Below, piece by piece: positions 9,069-17,109 of a DNA stretch of 54,716 bases. The notes beneath the pieces are model-generated. The model was given only the letters and a program-made list of their open reading frames with translations, was not told the origin of the DNA and searched no databases. This DNA is from Bacillaceae bacterium. GTDB lineage: Bacteria; Bacillota; Bacilli; Bacillales_A; Planococcaceae. Where the stretch lies: the NCBI GenBank assembly GCA_030149685.1, contig JASLGI010000225.1:1-54716 (forward strand). Reading direction: 5' to 3'. A program made the position numbers and the translations under genes. Every line of letters begins with the position of its first letter. The stretch's first letter is position 1.

Positions 9069-10421
9069 ATGGCATTTGAAGGATTAGCCGAACGACTGCA
9101 AGAAACGATGAAGAAAATTACCGGTAAAGGTAAAGTTAGTGAAGCAGACGTTAAAGAAATGATGCGTGAAGTACGATTTGCACTTATTGAAGCAGACGTT
9201 AACTTAAAAGTAGTGAAAAACTTCGTGAAAACAGTGAGTGAACGAGCTGTAGGAATCGAAGTAATGGAAAGTTTAACACCAGGACAACAAGTAGTAAAAG
9301 TAGTAAAAGAAGAACTAACGGAATTGATGGGTGGAGAAGAAACGCCGATCCAATTCGCTCGCAAAGCGCCGACAGTGATTATGATGGTCGGTTTACAAGG
9401 GGCAGGTAAGACGACGACGACAGGGAAAGTGGCGACACTTTTACGTAAAAAGCATAATAAAAAACCGATGCTCGTCGCAGCGGATATTTACCGCCCTGCA
9501 GCGATCGATCAACTTCAAACATTAGGTAAACAGTTGACGATGCCTGTATTTTCTCTCGGTGATCAAGTGTCACCAGTAGAAATTACACGTCAAGCGCTTG
9601 AACAAGCAAAAGAAGAACATAATGATGTCGTAATTATTGACACTGCAGGTCGATTACACGTCGATGAAGAGTTAATGCAAGAGTTAAAAGACATTAAAGA
9701 GCTTGCCCAACCGGATGAAATTTTACTCGTAGTAGACTCGATGACAGGACAAGACGCTGTCAACGTCGCTAAGAGCTTTGATGACGCACTAGGTATAACT
9801 GGTGTCGTCTTAACGAAACTCGACGGAGACACGCGAGGAGGGGCTGCATTATCGATTCGTGCAGTGACAGAGAAACCGATCAAGTTTATCGGTATGGGCG
9901 AGAAGATGGATGCACTCGATGCTTTCCATCCTGAACGAATGGCTTCACGTATTCTCGGTATGGGCGATGTGCTCAGTTTAATTGAAAAAGCCCAAGAAAC
10001 TGTTGATGAAGACCGTGCAAAAGAAATGGAAGAGAAATTACGTAACCAAACGTTCACACTTGATGATTTTTTAGAGCAACTTGATCAAGTGAAAAAGATG
10101 GGGCCTCTCGATGAACTCCTCGGAATGATTCCAGGATTCAATAAAATGAAGGGTATGGAAAATATCCAAGTAGATGAAGGCCAAATGGGACAAATCGAAG
10201 CGATTATTAAATCGATGACACCGGAAGAACGCGCAACACCAGAGATGATGAATGCGAGTCGCAGAAAAAGGGTGGCTAAAGGTTCTGGAACATCCCTTCA
10301 ACAAGTGAACCGTTTATTAAAACAGTTTGCGGAAATGAAAAAAATGATGAAGAAAATGACGGGTATGCAAAAAGGAAAAAAGAAGATGAATTTCCCGAAT
10401 TTCGACTCATTTTTTAAATAA
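9069..10421 (+). CDS. ffh: Signal recognition particle protein Ffh
   Basis: Ffh (SRP54) binds signal peptides as they leave the ribosome and, with SRP RNA and FtsY, targets them to the membrane. The 450 residues contain the N domain (1-90), G1 GLQGAGKTT (108-116), DTAGRLHVDE, TKLDGDTRGG, and a methionine-rich M domain (about 330-440) with the RNA-binding SRRKRVAKGSG motif. An AGGAGG site precedes the ATG at about 9055-9060. Length equals the family norm. Confidence 0.98.
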   Translation: MAFEGLAERLQETMKKITGKGKVSEADVKEMMREVRFALIEADVNLKVVKNFVKTVSERAVGIEVMESLTPGQQVVKVVKEELTELMGGEETPIQFARKAPTVIMMVGLQGAGKTTTTGKVATLLRKKHNKKPMLVAADIYRPAAIDQLQTLGKQLTMPVFSLGDQVSPVEITRQALEQAKEEHNDVVIIDTAGRLHVDEELMQELKDIKELAQPDEILLVVDSMTGQDAVNVAKSFDDALGITGVVLTKLDGDTRGGAALSIRAVTEKPIKFIGMGEKMDALDAFHPERMASRILGMGDVLSLIEKAQETVDEDRAKEMEEKLRNQTFTLDDFLEQLDQVKKMGPLDELLGMIPGFNKMKGMENIQVDEGQMGQIEAIIKSMTPEERATPEMMNASRRKRVAKGSGTSLQQVNRLLKQFAEMKKMMKKMTGMQKGKKKMNFPNFDSFFK

Positions 10422-10446
10422 TTTTTAAGGTGTTAAGAGAAAAGCC

Positions 10447-10475
10447 TTTACAAACAAAATAAAAGCTGATAACAT
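10447..10475 (+). promoter_or_regulatory. Candidate SigA promoter for rpsP
   Basis: TTTACA (10447-10452), 17-base spacer, TAACAT (10470-10475): five of six and four of six consensus matches. It lies in the 90-base ffh-rpsP gap, giving a leader of about 30 bases. Confidence 0.55.
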
Positions 10476-10511
10476 ACTAAATTGTGTGAAACTATTCGGA
10501 GGTGTAATAAC

Positions 10512-10781
10512 ATGTCAGTTAAAATTCGTTTAAAACGTATGGGTGCTAAAAAGAATCCTTTCTACCGTATCGTAGTAGCAGATTCACGTACAGCATTAAC
10601 GAGCCGTCCAATCGAGACGATCGGAACATACAACCCATTAACGCAACCATCAGAAGTTAAAATTGATGAAGAGCTTGCATTAAAATGGTTAAATAACGGT
10701 GCGAAACCGTCAGATACAGTTCATAAACTTTTATCAGACAAAGGCATCATGAAAACATACCATGAATCAAAAAACAAATAA
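10512..10781 (+). CDS. rpsP: 30S ribosomal protein S16
   Basis: S16 is a small subunit protein needed for early 16S rRNA assembly. The frame runs upstream to 10482, but the conserved N-terminus ([20 protein letters not shown]) and the GGAGGTG site at 10499-10505 fix the ATG at 10512, giving 89 residues, the standard length. In B. subtilis khpA (ylqC) and ylqD follow; here an inverted repeat and a strong terminator follow instead. Confidence 0.98.
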   Translation: MSVKIRLKRMGAKKNPFYRIVVADSRTALTSRPIETIGTYNPLTQPSEVKIDEELALKWLNNGAKPSDTVHKLLSDKGIMKTYHESKNK

Positions 10782-10801
10782 TTTAAGCGTGAATGCTTAA
10801 A
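10782..10801 (+). repeat. Perfect inverted repeat after rpsP
   Basis: TTTAAGC (10782-10788) and GCTTAAA (10795-10801) form a perfect 7-bp inverted repeat with a 6-base loop, starting right after the rpsP stop. It has no T tract of its own and sits just upstream of the strong terminator at 10806. It could protect the 3' end of the rpsP message. Confidence 0.5.
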
Positions 10802-10805
10802 TCAC

Positions 10806-10841
10806 AAAAAAGCAGAATAGCTCTTGGCTATTCTGCTTTTT
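10806..10841 (+). terminator. Strong intrinsic terminator between rpsP and rimM
   Basis: AGCAGAATAGC (10811-10821) pairs perfectly with GCTATTCTGCT (10827-10837) around a 5-base loop. It is flanked by five A bases on the left and five T bases on the right, so it could act in both directions. It should isolate rpsP from rimM-trmD, which are co-transcribed in B. subtilis. Confidence 0.88.
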
Positions 10842-10870
10842 GTATGAACAATATTGAAAGAGGTGGCAAC

Positions 10871-11389
10871 ATGCATTGGTTAGAAGTAGGACAAATTGTT
10901 AATACACACGGAATTAAAGGAGAAGTGCGTGTGATGAGTCAAACAGATTTTCCAGAGGAACGATTTCAGCCGGGGTCTGTTTTATACGTAGGTAAAAAAG
11001 GAGACGACTTAAAAGACGAATTAATTGTTCGAAGTGGTCGTCCTCACAAAAACTTTTGGCTCGTAGCATTTGAAGGGTATCCGATGATCAACGATGTCGA
11101 ACATTTTAAAAAACATACGTTGTACATTCATAAAGATCAAGTAGAACCTATTGAACAAGAAGGTGTCTATTATCACCATGATATTTTAAATTGCACGGTC
11201 GTTTCACTAGAAGGTGAAGAAGTTGGAGTCATTAGTGATATTTTTGAAACAGGTGCAAATGACGTTTGGGAAGTAAAAGATGCTAAAGGTAAAAAACATT
11301 ACTTGCCTGTCATTCGAGATGTCATCAAAGAAGTCGATGTTCAGGAAAAAGTTATTACAATTGACGTCTTAGAAGGGTTGTTATCATAA
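10871..11389 (+). CDS. rimM: 16S rRNA processing/maturation protein RimM
   Basis: RimM helps assemble the 30S head, binding S19 and the 16S 3' domain. The start at 10871 is chosen because AAAGAGGTGG (10857-10866) precedes it and the protein then begins MHWLEVGQIVNTHGIKGEV, the conserved family N-terminus; this gives 172 residues, the usual size. The upstream in-frame Met at 10793 would run through the terminator and is rejected. The C-terminal PRC-barrel domain includes KKHYLPVIRDVI. trmD starts on the base after its stop. No clear promoter was found between the terminator and the gene. Confidence 0.96.
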   Translation: MHWLEVGQIVNTHGIKGEVRVMSQTDFPEERFQPGSVLYVGKKGDDLKDELIVRSGRPHKNFWLVAFEGYPMINDVEHFKKHTLYIHKDQVEPIEQEGVYYHHDILNCTVVSLEGEEVGVISDIFETGANDVWEVKDAKGKKHYLPVIRDVIKEVDVQEKVITIDVLEGLLS

Positions 11390-12133
11390 ATGAAAATCAA
11401 CGTACTGACATTGTTTCCAGAGATGTTTGAAGGGGTGTTCAATACGTCGATGATGAAACGTGCACAAGAAGAATCAGCTGTTAATTTTTCAGTAGTTGAT
11501 TTCCGCGAATATTCGACGAATAAACATCGAAAAGTTGATGACTATCCGTATGGAGGGGGCGCAGGTATGGTGTTAAAACCTGAACCTCTATTTGAAGCGG
11601 TAGAAGATGTAACGAAGCAAGCAGAAAAACGTCCGCGAGTTCTTTTGATGTGTCCCCAAGGTGAACGATTCACGCAAGAAAAAGCAGAAGAGTTAGCACA
11701 AGAAGAAGAGCTTGTTTTCATTTGTGGCCATTATGAAGGCTATGATGAACGTATCCGAGAACATCTTGTGACGGATGAATTGTCGATCGGTGATTTCGTT
11801 TTAACAGGCGGAGAGCTTGCGGCAATGACGATGATTGATTCGATTGTGCGTTTATTACCAAATGTATTAGGAAATGATGCATCGCCGAAAGAAGACTCTT
11901 TTTCTACCGGTTTATTAGAACATCCGCAATATACACGTCCAGCTTCCTACAAAGGCTACGACGTTCCTAAAGTATTGTTATCAGGAGATCATGCAAAAAT
12001 AGAAGCTTGGAGAAAGAAAGAATCTCTCCGCCGCACGTATTTACGACGTCCAGATTTACTAAAAGATTATCCATTGACAGAACAGGAACAAAACTGGTTA
12101 AAAGAGATTGAACAAGAAGAAAAAAACAGTTGA
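11390..12133 (+). CDS. trmD: tRNA (guanine-37-N1)-methyltransferase TrmD
   Basis: TrmD methylates G37 next to the anticodon in tRNAs for Leu, Pro and Arg, preventing +1 frameshifting; it uses S-adenosylmethionine and a trefoil-knot (SPOUT) fold. Visible motifs are [12 protein letters not shown], the knot segment [13 protein letters not shown] and [14 protein letters not shown]. The 247 residues match the family. The ATG directly follows the rimM stop with no gap, so the pair is translationally linked. Its stop codon lies inside the spacer of the rplS promoter. Confidence 0.98.
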   Translation: MKINVLTLFPEMFEGVFNTSMMKRAQEESAVNFSVVDFREYSTNKHRKVDDYPYGGGAGMVLKPEPLFEAVEDVTKQAEKRPRVLLMCPQGERFTQEKAEELAQEEELVFICGHYEGYDERIREHLVTDELSIGDFVLTGGELAAMTMIDSIVRLLPNVLGNDASPKEDSFSTGLLEHPQYTRPASYKGYDVPKVLLSGDHAKIEAWRKKESLRRTYLRRPDLLKDYPLTEQEQNWLKEIEQEEKNS

Positions 12134-12157
12134 AACTAAAGAAGGCTTATGATATAG
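12129..12157 (+). promoter_or_regulatory. SigA promoter for rplS, overlapping the trmD stop
   Basis: TTGAAA (12129-12134), 17-base spacer, TATAGT (12152-12157): four of six and five of six matches at ideal spacing. Its -35 box includes the last bases of trmD. It would start transcription near 12164, at the 5' end of the L19 leader. Confidence 0.65.
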
Positions 12158-12159
12158 TT

Positions 12160-12248
12160 TAACACGTGCGAAAAGCACCGAAATGACGGGTGTTCCGCTG
12201 CCATGGATTCATTGCAAGAGCATCTAGGACAAGGAGAGAATAAATATA
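12160..12248 (+). promoter_or_regulatory. L19-type ribosomal protein leader
   Basis: This stretch ahead of rplS looks like the L19 leader RNA family known from Bacillaceae, thought to be bound by L19 for feedback control. Visible elements are a hairpin GTGC-GAAAA-GCAC (12165-12177), then a CGG/CCG hairpin containing GGGTGTTCCG, the CATGGATTCATTGC segment and an AAGGAGAG ribosome site near 12230. The family call rests on memory of the consensus and has not been checked with a covariance model. Confidence 0.7.
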
Positions 12249-12602
12249 ATGACAAACATTATTGATGAATTAACAAAAGAACAATTACGTTCAGATATTC
12301 CGAAATTCCGCGCAGGAGACGCAGTTCGTCTTCACGTGAAAATCGTTGAAGGAGATCGCGAACGTATTCAAATTTTCGAAGGTGTTGTAATCCGCCGTCG
12401 TGGTCAAGGAATTAGCGAAACTTTCACAGTTCGTAAAATTTCTAACGGTGTAGGTGTAGAGCGTACATTCCCTGTACACTCACCAAAACTTGCTGAAATT
12501 GAAGTAACACGTCGTGGTAAAGTACGTCGTTCGAAATTATACTACTTACGTGATCGTCAAGGTAAATCAGCACGTATTAAAGAAAGCTCACGCGAAGAAT
12601 AA
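12249..12602 (+). CDS. rplS: 50S ribosomal protein L19
   Basis: L19 lies at the subunit interface and contributes to an inter-subunit bridge. The 117 residues show [31 protein letters not shown] and the C-terminal [21 protein letters not shown], all typical. AAGGAGAG sits upstream at a normal distance. It has its own promoter and leader and is closed by an intrinsic terminator, so it can be expressed alone. Confidence 0.98.
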   Translation: MTNIIDELTKEQLRSDIPKFRAGDAVRLHVKIVEGDRERIQIFEGVVIRRRGQGISETFTVRKISNGVGVERTFPVHSPKLAEIEVTRRGKVRRSKLYYLRDRQGKSARIKESSREE

Positions 12603-12610
12603 AATTGAGA

Positions 12611-12645
12611 AAAGGAGACCTTGTGCAAGGTCTCCTTTCTTTGTA
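12611..12645 (+). terminator. Intrinsic terminator after rplS
   Basis: AAAGGAGACCTT (12611-12622) pairs perfectly with AAGGTCTCCTTT (12627-12638) around a GTGC loop, followed by a T-rich tail. Very stable. Confidence 0.9.
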
Positions 12646-12669
12646 TCATACGTTCATAAGTAAAAATAA

Positions 12670-12698
12670 TCGCAACTATGACGTATTCAAGTTACAAT
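12670..12698 (+). promoter_or_regulatory. Weak candidate promoter for lepB
   Basis: TACAAT (12693-12698) is a good -10 box, but the matching -35 TCGCAA (12670-12675) at 17-base spacing has only three of six matches. It follows the rplS terminator, where a promoter is needed. Confidence 0.35.
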
Positions 12699-12730
12699 AA
12701 TAATTAATTGCTCGAATTTGGGGAGGTCGA

Positions 12731-13303
12731 ATGATGTCAGAACATACAGAAGAAAAGAAAGCAGAGAAAAATGAATGGATGGAATGGCTAAAAGCAATAT
12801 TAATTGCCGTCGTCATTGCTGCCATCGTTCGGATTTTTATGTTTTCAGCTATTATGGTTGACGGTATCTCTATGATGCCAACTTTAGAAGATGGCGATAA
12901 AATGATTGCCAATAAAATTAGTTACACGATAGGTGAACCAAAACGATTTGATATTATCGTATTTAATGCCAATCCTGAAGAGAAATATATTAAACGTGTA
13001 ATCGGATTGCCTGGAGATAAGGTAGAGTATCGAGATGATGTGCTTTACATTAATGGAGAAGCGCAAGATGAACCGTATTTAGAACAATTAAAAGCAACAA
13101 CAGAAGGTACATTGACAGGTGACTTCACACTAGAAGAAATGACTGGGGAACAAACGATTCCTGAAGGTTATTTATTCGTTATGGGAGATAATCGTCGCAA
13201 TAGTACGGATTCCCGTCATATCGGATTAATTCCATATGAAGAAGTTATCGGAAAAACGAACTTTATTTATTGGCCAATTGACAATGGTGGCCGCGTTCAG
13301 TAA
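12731..13303 (+). CDS. lepB: Type I signal peptidase
   Basis: This membrane-bound peptidase removes signal peptides from exported proteins. The 190 residues have one N-terminal membrane segment (about 20-40), the nucleophile Ser47 in DGISMMPTL, the general base Lys88 in YIKRVIGLPGD, and the box E motif MGDNRRNSTDSR. This is the short Gram-positive (Sip) form. GGGGAGG (12720-12726) precedes two adjacent ATGs; either 12731 or 12734 could be used. B. subtilis lacks a signal peptidase here, but I recall the rplS-lepB-rbgA order from other Bacillaceae. Confidence 0.95.
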   Translation: MMSEHTEEKKAEKNEWMEWLKAILIAVVIAAIVRIFMFSAIMVDGISMMPTLEDGDKMIANKISYTIGEPKRFDIIVFNANPEEKYIKRVIGLPGDKVEYRDDVLYINGEAQDEPYLEQLKATTEGTLTGDFTLEEMTGEQTIPEGYLFVMGDNRRNSTDSRHIGLIPYEEVIGKTNFIYWPIDNGGRVQ

Positions 13304-13330
13304 TAAAGAACAGAACAAAGAGGTGGCAAC

Positions 13331-14179
13331 ATGACAATTCAATGGTTTCCAGGACATATGGCAAAGGCGCGTCGCCAAGTAACTGAGCAACTTTCACTCG
13401 TTGATATTATTTTTGAATTAGCCGATGCGCGTTTACCAGAGTCTTCTCGAAATCCGATGCTTGATGAGATTATTCAAGCGAAGCCGAGACTACTCATTTT
13501 AACAAAGTCCGATTTGGCAGACCCAAATATGACCGCGCGTTGGATTGAATATTATGAATCAAAAGGGCAACCAGCGATTGCTGTCGATTCATTCAAACGA
13601 CAAAACATGAAAAAAATCGTTAAAAAAGCTGAGGAAATTTTACACGACTCTCGAGAAAAGATGCGAGCAAAAGGTGTGAAACCTCGAGCGATTCGAGCGA
13701 TGATCGTCGGCGTACCAAACGTCGGAAAATCAACACTCATCAATCAGTTAGCTAACCGAAAAGTTGCGCGAACAGGTGGCACACCAGGAGTAACGAAAGC
13801 ACAACAATGGATACGAGTCGGTCGAGAAATCGAACTATTAGATACCCCTGGAATTTTATGGCCGAAGTTTGAAGATCAAACAATCGGACAAAAATTAGCA
13901 TTAACAGGAGCAATTAAAGATCGTCTCCTCCATTTAGATGATATTGCTATATTTGCTTTACAATTTTTCCATACGTATTATCCAGGACGTATGGAAGAGT
14001 TGTACAAATGTCCATGGTCTGAAAACGTTGTAGAAATATTTGATGCTATTGGACATCGTCGTCAGTTAAAAGAGAGCGATGGTGACATTGATTATGATGC
14101 AGTTGCTCATGCGATTGTACAAGATGTACGAAAAGGAAAGCTTGGTCGATATACGTTAGATCGTCCGATAGATGCATAA
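13331..14179 (+). CDS. rbgA: Ribosome biogenesis GTPase RbgA (YlqF)
   Basis: RbgA is an essential GTPase for a late step of 50S subunit assembly. It is circularly permuted: the G4 motif TKSD (58-61) comes first, then G1 GVPNVGKSTLIN (about 126-137), then G3 LLDTPGILWP. The N-terminal IQWFPGHMAKA motif is typical, and a C-terminal RNA-binding domain follows (about 205-280). AAAGAGGTGG precedes the ATG at 13317-13326. The 282 residues match the family. Confidence 0.97.
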   Translation: MTIQWFPGHMAKARRQVTEQLSLVDIIFELADARLPESSRNPMLDEIIQAKPRLLILTKSDLADPNMTARWIEYYESKGQPAIAVDSFKRQNMKKIVKKAEEILHDSREKMRAKGVKPRAIRAMIVGVPNVGKSTLINQLANRKVARTGGTPGVTKAQQWIRVGREIELLDTPGILWPKFEDQTIGQKLALTGAIKDRLLHLDDIAIFALQFFHTYYPGRMEELYKCPWSENVVEIFDAIGHRRQLKESDGDIDYDAVAHAIVQDVRKGKLGRYTLDRPIDA

Positions 14180-14195
14180 GATAATTTTTTGAATG

Positions 14196-14248
14196 AAAGC
14201 CCAGTATCCATTTATTGAAAAATAAGTGGTGCTGGGTTTTATTAGTTT
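14196..14248 (+). terminator. Intrinsic terminator after rbgA
   Basis: GCCCAGTATCCATTTATT (14199-14216) pairs, with one bulge and G-U pairs, with AATAAGTGGTGCTGGG (14221-14236) around a GAAA loop; TTTTATTAGTTTT follows. The rest of the 238-base rbgA-rnhB gap holds a small CGTATC/GATACG hairpin (14276-14298) and the possible promoter at 14366. Confidence 0.75.
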
Positions 14249-14365
14249 TATGTCTTCTGTTTTAAAAAAATGGAACGTATCCATGAATTGCCGATACGAA
14301 TACTCGTAAGTTTTAAATAAAGCACTATTTTTTTGAAAGAAGTACAGATCTCGTTATGAAAAAGA

Positions 14366-14392
14366 TGAAAAAAATGAAAAGAAAACCGATAA
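14366..14392 (+). promoter_or_regulatory. Possible SigD-like promoter ahead of rnhB-ylqG-ylqH
   Basis: TGAA (14366-14369), 15-base spacer, ACCGATAA (14385-14392) resembles the B. subtilis SigD consensus TAAA-N15-GCCGATAT, with three of four and six of eight matches. The region is A-rich, so a chance match is possible. The leader would be under 20 bases. It is noted because the downstream operon includes flagellar-export-like genes. Confidence 0.3.
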
Positions 14393-14417
14393 TAATAGAA
14401 AGTAGGTCAATTGAACG

Positions 14418-15188
14418 ATGAAAGAGACAGTAAAAGAAATTGAAGAACGGTTAAAAACATATCCTTTTATAGAAGATGAATGGATTCGCTCACTTTATAA
14501 TGATGAACGAAAAGGGGTTCAACGTGCACTCACTCAATGGAGACGTCGTGTGAAAAAAGAAGAAGAACGCCAACTTTCATATGAAAAACGGCATCAATTT
14601 GATCGTTCTTATGCACAGAACGAAACAAGCATAATTGCAGGAGTCGATGAAGCGGGAAGAGGTCCTTTGTTTGGCCCAGTAGTGACTGCGGCGGTCATAC
14701 TACCGTTACATACAAGTTCTTTAGTTGATGTGAATGATTCCAAACAATTGTCTTTTGAAGAGCGAGAGCGGCTAGAAAAATTGATTAAAGAAGAAGCTGT
14801 TGCTTATTCCATTCATATACAAAGCGCTCGAACGATTGATGCGTTGAATATTTATCAAGCAACAAAACAGTCTATGCAACTGGCAGTTGAGCAATTAGCG
14901 ATTAAACCGGATCTCGTATTGACTGATGCGATGAAGTTAGAGTTATCAATTCCTGTTGTAGATATTGTAAAAGGAGATGCTCAAAGTTTATCGATTGCCG
15001 CAGCATCTATATTAGCGAAAACAACTCGAGATCGCCTAATGCGTGAATATAGTGTAAAACATCCAGAGTACGGTTTTGAACGAAATGCAGGCTATGGAAC
15101 GAAGGAACATTTAGAAGCGATTCAGCTCCATGGGATTTTGGAAGAACATCGCCGTACGTTTGAACCGATTCGTTCGCTAGTCAAATAA
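14418..15188 (+). CDS. rnhB: Ribonuclease HII
   Basis: RNase HII removes single ribonucleotides and RNA from RNA-DNA hybrids. The 256-residue protein has the Bacillus-type N-terminal extension (1-70), then the catalytic GVDEAGRGPLFGP motif (Asp77, Glu78). LTDAMKLELSIP supplies a further acidic residue and SIAAASILAKTTRD the conserved KxxRD-type segment. The ribosome site (AAAGTAGG, 14399-14406) is weak. It is 16 bases from ylqG, so they are likely one operon, as in B. subtilis. Confidence 0.97.
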   Translation: MKETVKEIEERLKTYPFIEDEWIRSLYNDERKGVQRALTQWRRRVKKEEERQLSYEKRHQFDRSYAQNETSIIAGVDEAGRGPLFGPVVTAAVILPLHTSSLVDVNDSKQLSFEERERLEKLIKEEAVAYSIHIQSARTIDALNIYQATKQSMQLAVEQLAIKPDLVLTDAMKLELSIPVVDIVKGDAQSLSIAAASILAKTTRDRLMREYSVKHPEYGFERNAGYGTKEHLEAIQLHGILEEHRRTFEPIRSLVK

Positions 15189-15204
15189 AGATAGGAGGAT
15201 CTAT

Positions 15205-17109
15205 ATGCAACTTACATCACCGATTGCTACAAGCCGTCTTACACCATCGACAGTGAATCAGCCGAAAGTGATGAAAGAAGGACAGCTATTCCATGGAAGA
15301 ATCGTTAAATTACATCCGAATCAAATGGCTGAAGTGAAAATAGGTAGTGAACGAATGCTCGCTCGTTTAGAAGTACCGATGAAAGCAGGAGATGCCCATT
15401 ATTTCCAAGTAACTTCTGCTGCACCAGAGCTGAAGTTACGTGTCGTATCAGGGCCGATGGAAGGCAAACAACCGTTGGGGGAACGTGTACAAATGTTAAT
15501 GACTGCCTTGAAGCTACCTCAGACGAAAGAAATGGAAGCTGTTTTACGCCAGTTGATTAAACAAGAAATACCGGCAACGAGAGAACAATTAATTGCTGCA
15601 GAAAAGCTCGTGCAAAAAGTACCTAAAAATCAATGGTTGCAAGCGACGAAGGTGATTCAACAAATGCTTTTGCATGATCGCCCTCTTACGCAAGATGTAT
15701 TTCGAGCGCTCATGAGTGTATCAACGAAAGAATCGATGAATGCAAACTTACAGCAGTTAGCTCAAGCGATTATGAAGGATTCTTCTATTCCTTCTGAACA
15801 AAAAGCAATAATTTTACAAAAAGTTGATCAAATTCAACAGCCATTTCAACAAGTCGTAACGAAACAATTAGCTGCGCAGTTGATGCAACAAATGATGCAT
15901 AGTCATCCTTCGTCATCTAAAACAGCTGCCCAACAATTGCTTCAAGCGATAGAGATGATTCCAGTAAAAAATCACCCAATAGAAATGCAACAGATATTGC
16001 AATCAATAGTTCAATCACCGAAAGGAGAACGATCTCCGAAAGTGCATCAGTTGCTTCAGCAGTTGATACAACAACCTCTACAGCCCGCTCCGATGAGGCA
16101 GAGTGAAGCGGTTGATTTACAAAAAGTTAATCAAACTTTACAACAACTAAGCGTTGATAAAGGTGGAATCCTTCGAGAGCTCGCTACACTCACCCAAATA
16201 CCGTCTTTAAATGAATCAACGAAAACAGCGATACGCTCACTTATTCAACAAGTAATGACGGACCAATTACCGCTAAAAGAAGTAAAGCCAACACTTACTC
16301 GAATATTCGTTGAGCAAGCAACGCAACAACAAGTAACGAATCCAATGCAACAGACGACGACTGAACAGCGAGCAACTTTTATGCGATTGTTTCCACAGAT
16401 CGAAGCTCTATTGCAACAGATGCAAATTCAACAGCCTGAACAAGTGCAACAATTAGAACGGCCATTGACTCAACAAGTAAATGGTCAATCTGTTCAAGTT
16501 GCCTTACAACAGATTATTCAACAACTCGGTTTTCATTTCGAACATCAATTAGCAACGAGTGACTCTTCAAAAGCGACGTTAATGGAAACGTTAAAGCCAC
16601 AACTTGTACAACTTTTACAAGATCCAACAATTTCTCAACAAGTCCGTCAACAAGCGGAGTCCATGCTCGCACGTCTGAATGCACCAATTTTAAGTGCTGT
16701 AGAACAAAGTGGTCAACAACAATTGATGATGCAAGTACCTTTAGAGATGTTCGGCAAACGTTTAGATACAACATTGCATTGGGAAGGTCAAACGACAGAA
16801 GATGGAAAAATTGATGCTAAATTTGCGCGTGTCCTTTTTTATTTGCAACTAGGTTCATTAGATGAAACAGTCGTCGATATGCAAGTACAAAACAATATCG
16901 TGACGATTACTGTGTTTAATGACACACCTCAAATTGCTCTTTTAAGTAAACCATTAGAAGAACGTTTAAAAGCAGGTTTGCAAGAAAATAATTACCGTCT
17001 TTCAGGAGTGTTTTTCAAACGATTAGAAGCTCAGTATGATAAGCCGAAAAAACGTTTGAAAACAACGCCTTTATCTACTCACTCGAAGGGAGTTGACTAT
17101 CGTATATGA
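15205..17109 (+). CDS. ylqG: YlqG: glutamine-rich protein with FliK-like C-terminal domain
   Basis: This 634-residue protein matches B. subtilis ylqG in position but has no established function. Residues 150-520 are very rich in Gln, Leu and Met, built of loose QQLLQQ-type helical stretches. The C-terminal part (about 500-605) has the layout of the flagellar hook-length control (Flg_hook/FliK) domain: VPLEMFGKRL, then LGSLDETVVDMQV and a helix LSKPLEERLKAGLQENNYRL ending in VFF. It overlaps ylqH, an FlhB-C homologue, by four bases. FliK and FlhB are the two partners of the export specificity switch, so the pair may act together. AGGAGG lies at 15194-15199. No signal peptide is seen. Confidence 0.85.
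   Translation: MQLTSPIATSRLTPSTVNQPKVMKEGQLFHGRIVKLHPNQMAEVKIGSERMLARLEVPMKAGDAHYFQVTSAAPELKLRVVSGPMEGKQPLGERVQMLMTALKLPQTKEMEAVLRQLIKQEIPATREQLIAAEKLVQKVPKNQWLQATKVIQQMLLHDRPLTQDVFRALMSVSTKESMNANLQQLAQAIMKDSSIPSEQKAIILQKVDQIQQPFQQVVTKQLAAQLMQQMMHSHPSSSKTAAQQLLQAIEMIPVKNHPIEMQQILQSIVQSPKGERSPKVHQLLQQLIQQPLQPAPMRQSEAVDLQKVNQTLQQLSVDKGGILRELATLTQIPSLNESTKTAIRSLIQQVMTDQLPLKEVKPTLTRIFVEQATQQQVTNPMQQTTTEQRATFMRLFPQIEALLQQMQIQQPEQVQQLERPLTQQVNGQSVQVALQQIIQQLGFHFEHQLATSDSSKATLMETLKPQLVQLLQDPTISQQVRQQAESMLARLNAPILSAVEQSGQQQLMMQVPLEMFGKRLDTTLHWEGQTTEDGKIDAKFARVLFYLQLGSLDETVVDMQVQNNIVTITVFNDTPQIALLSKPLEERLKAGLQENNYRLSGVFFKRLEAQYDKPKKRLKTTPLSTHSKGVDYRI

Noticed and set aside
10793..10870. Upstream in-frame start for rimM
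   Set aside because: Would place codons through the rpsP terminator and add 26 non-conserved residues; the start at 10871 has a good ribosome site.
15800..16700. Possible tandem DNA repeat in ylqG
   Set aside because: The pattern comes from CAA/CAG-rich codons of a Gln-rich protein; no fixed repeat unit is seen.
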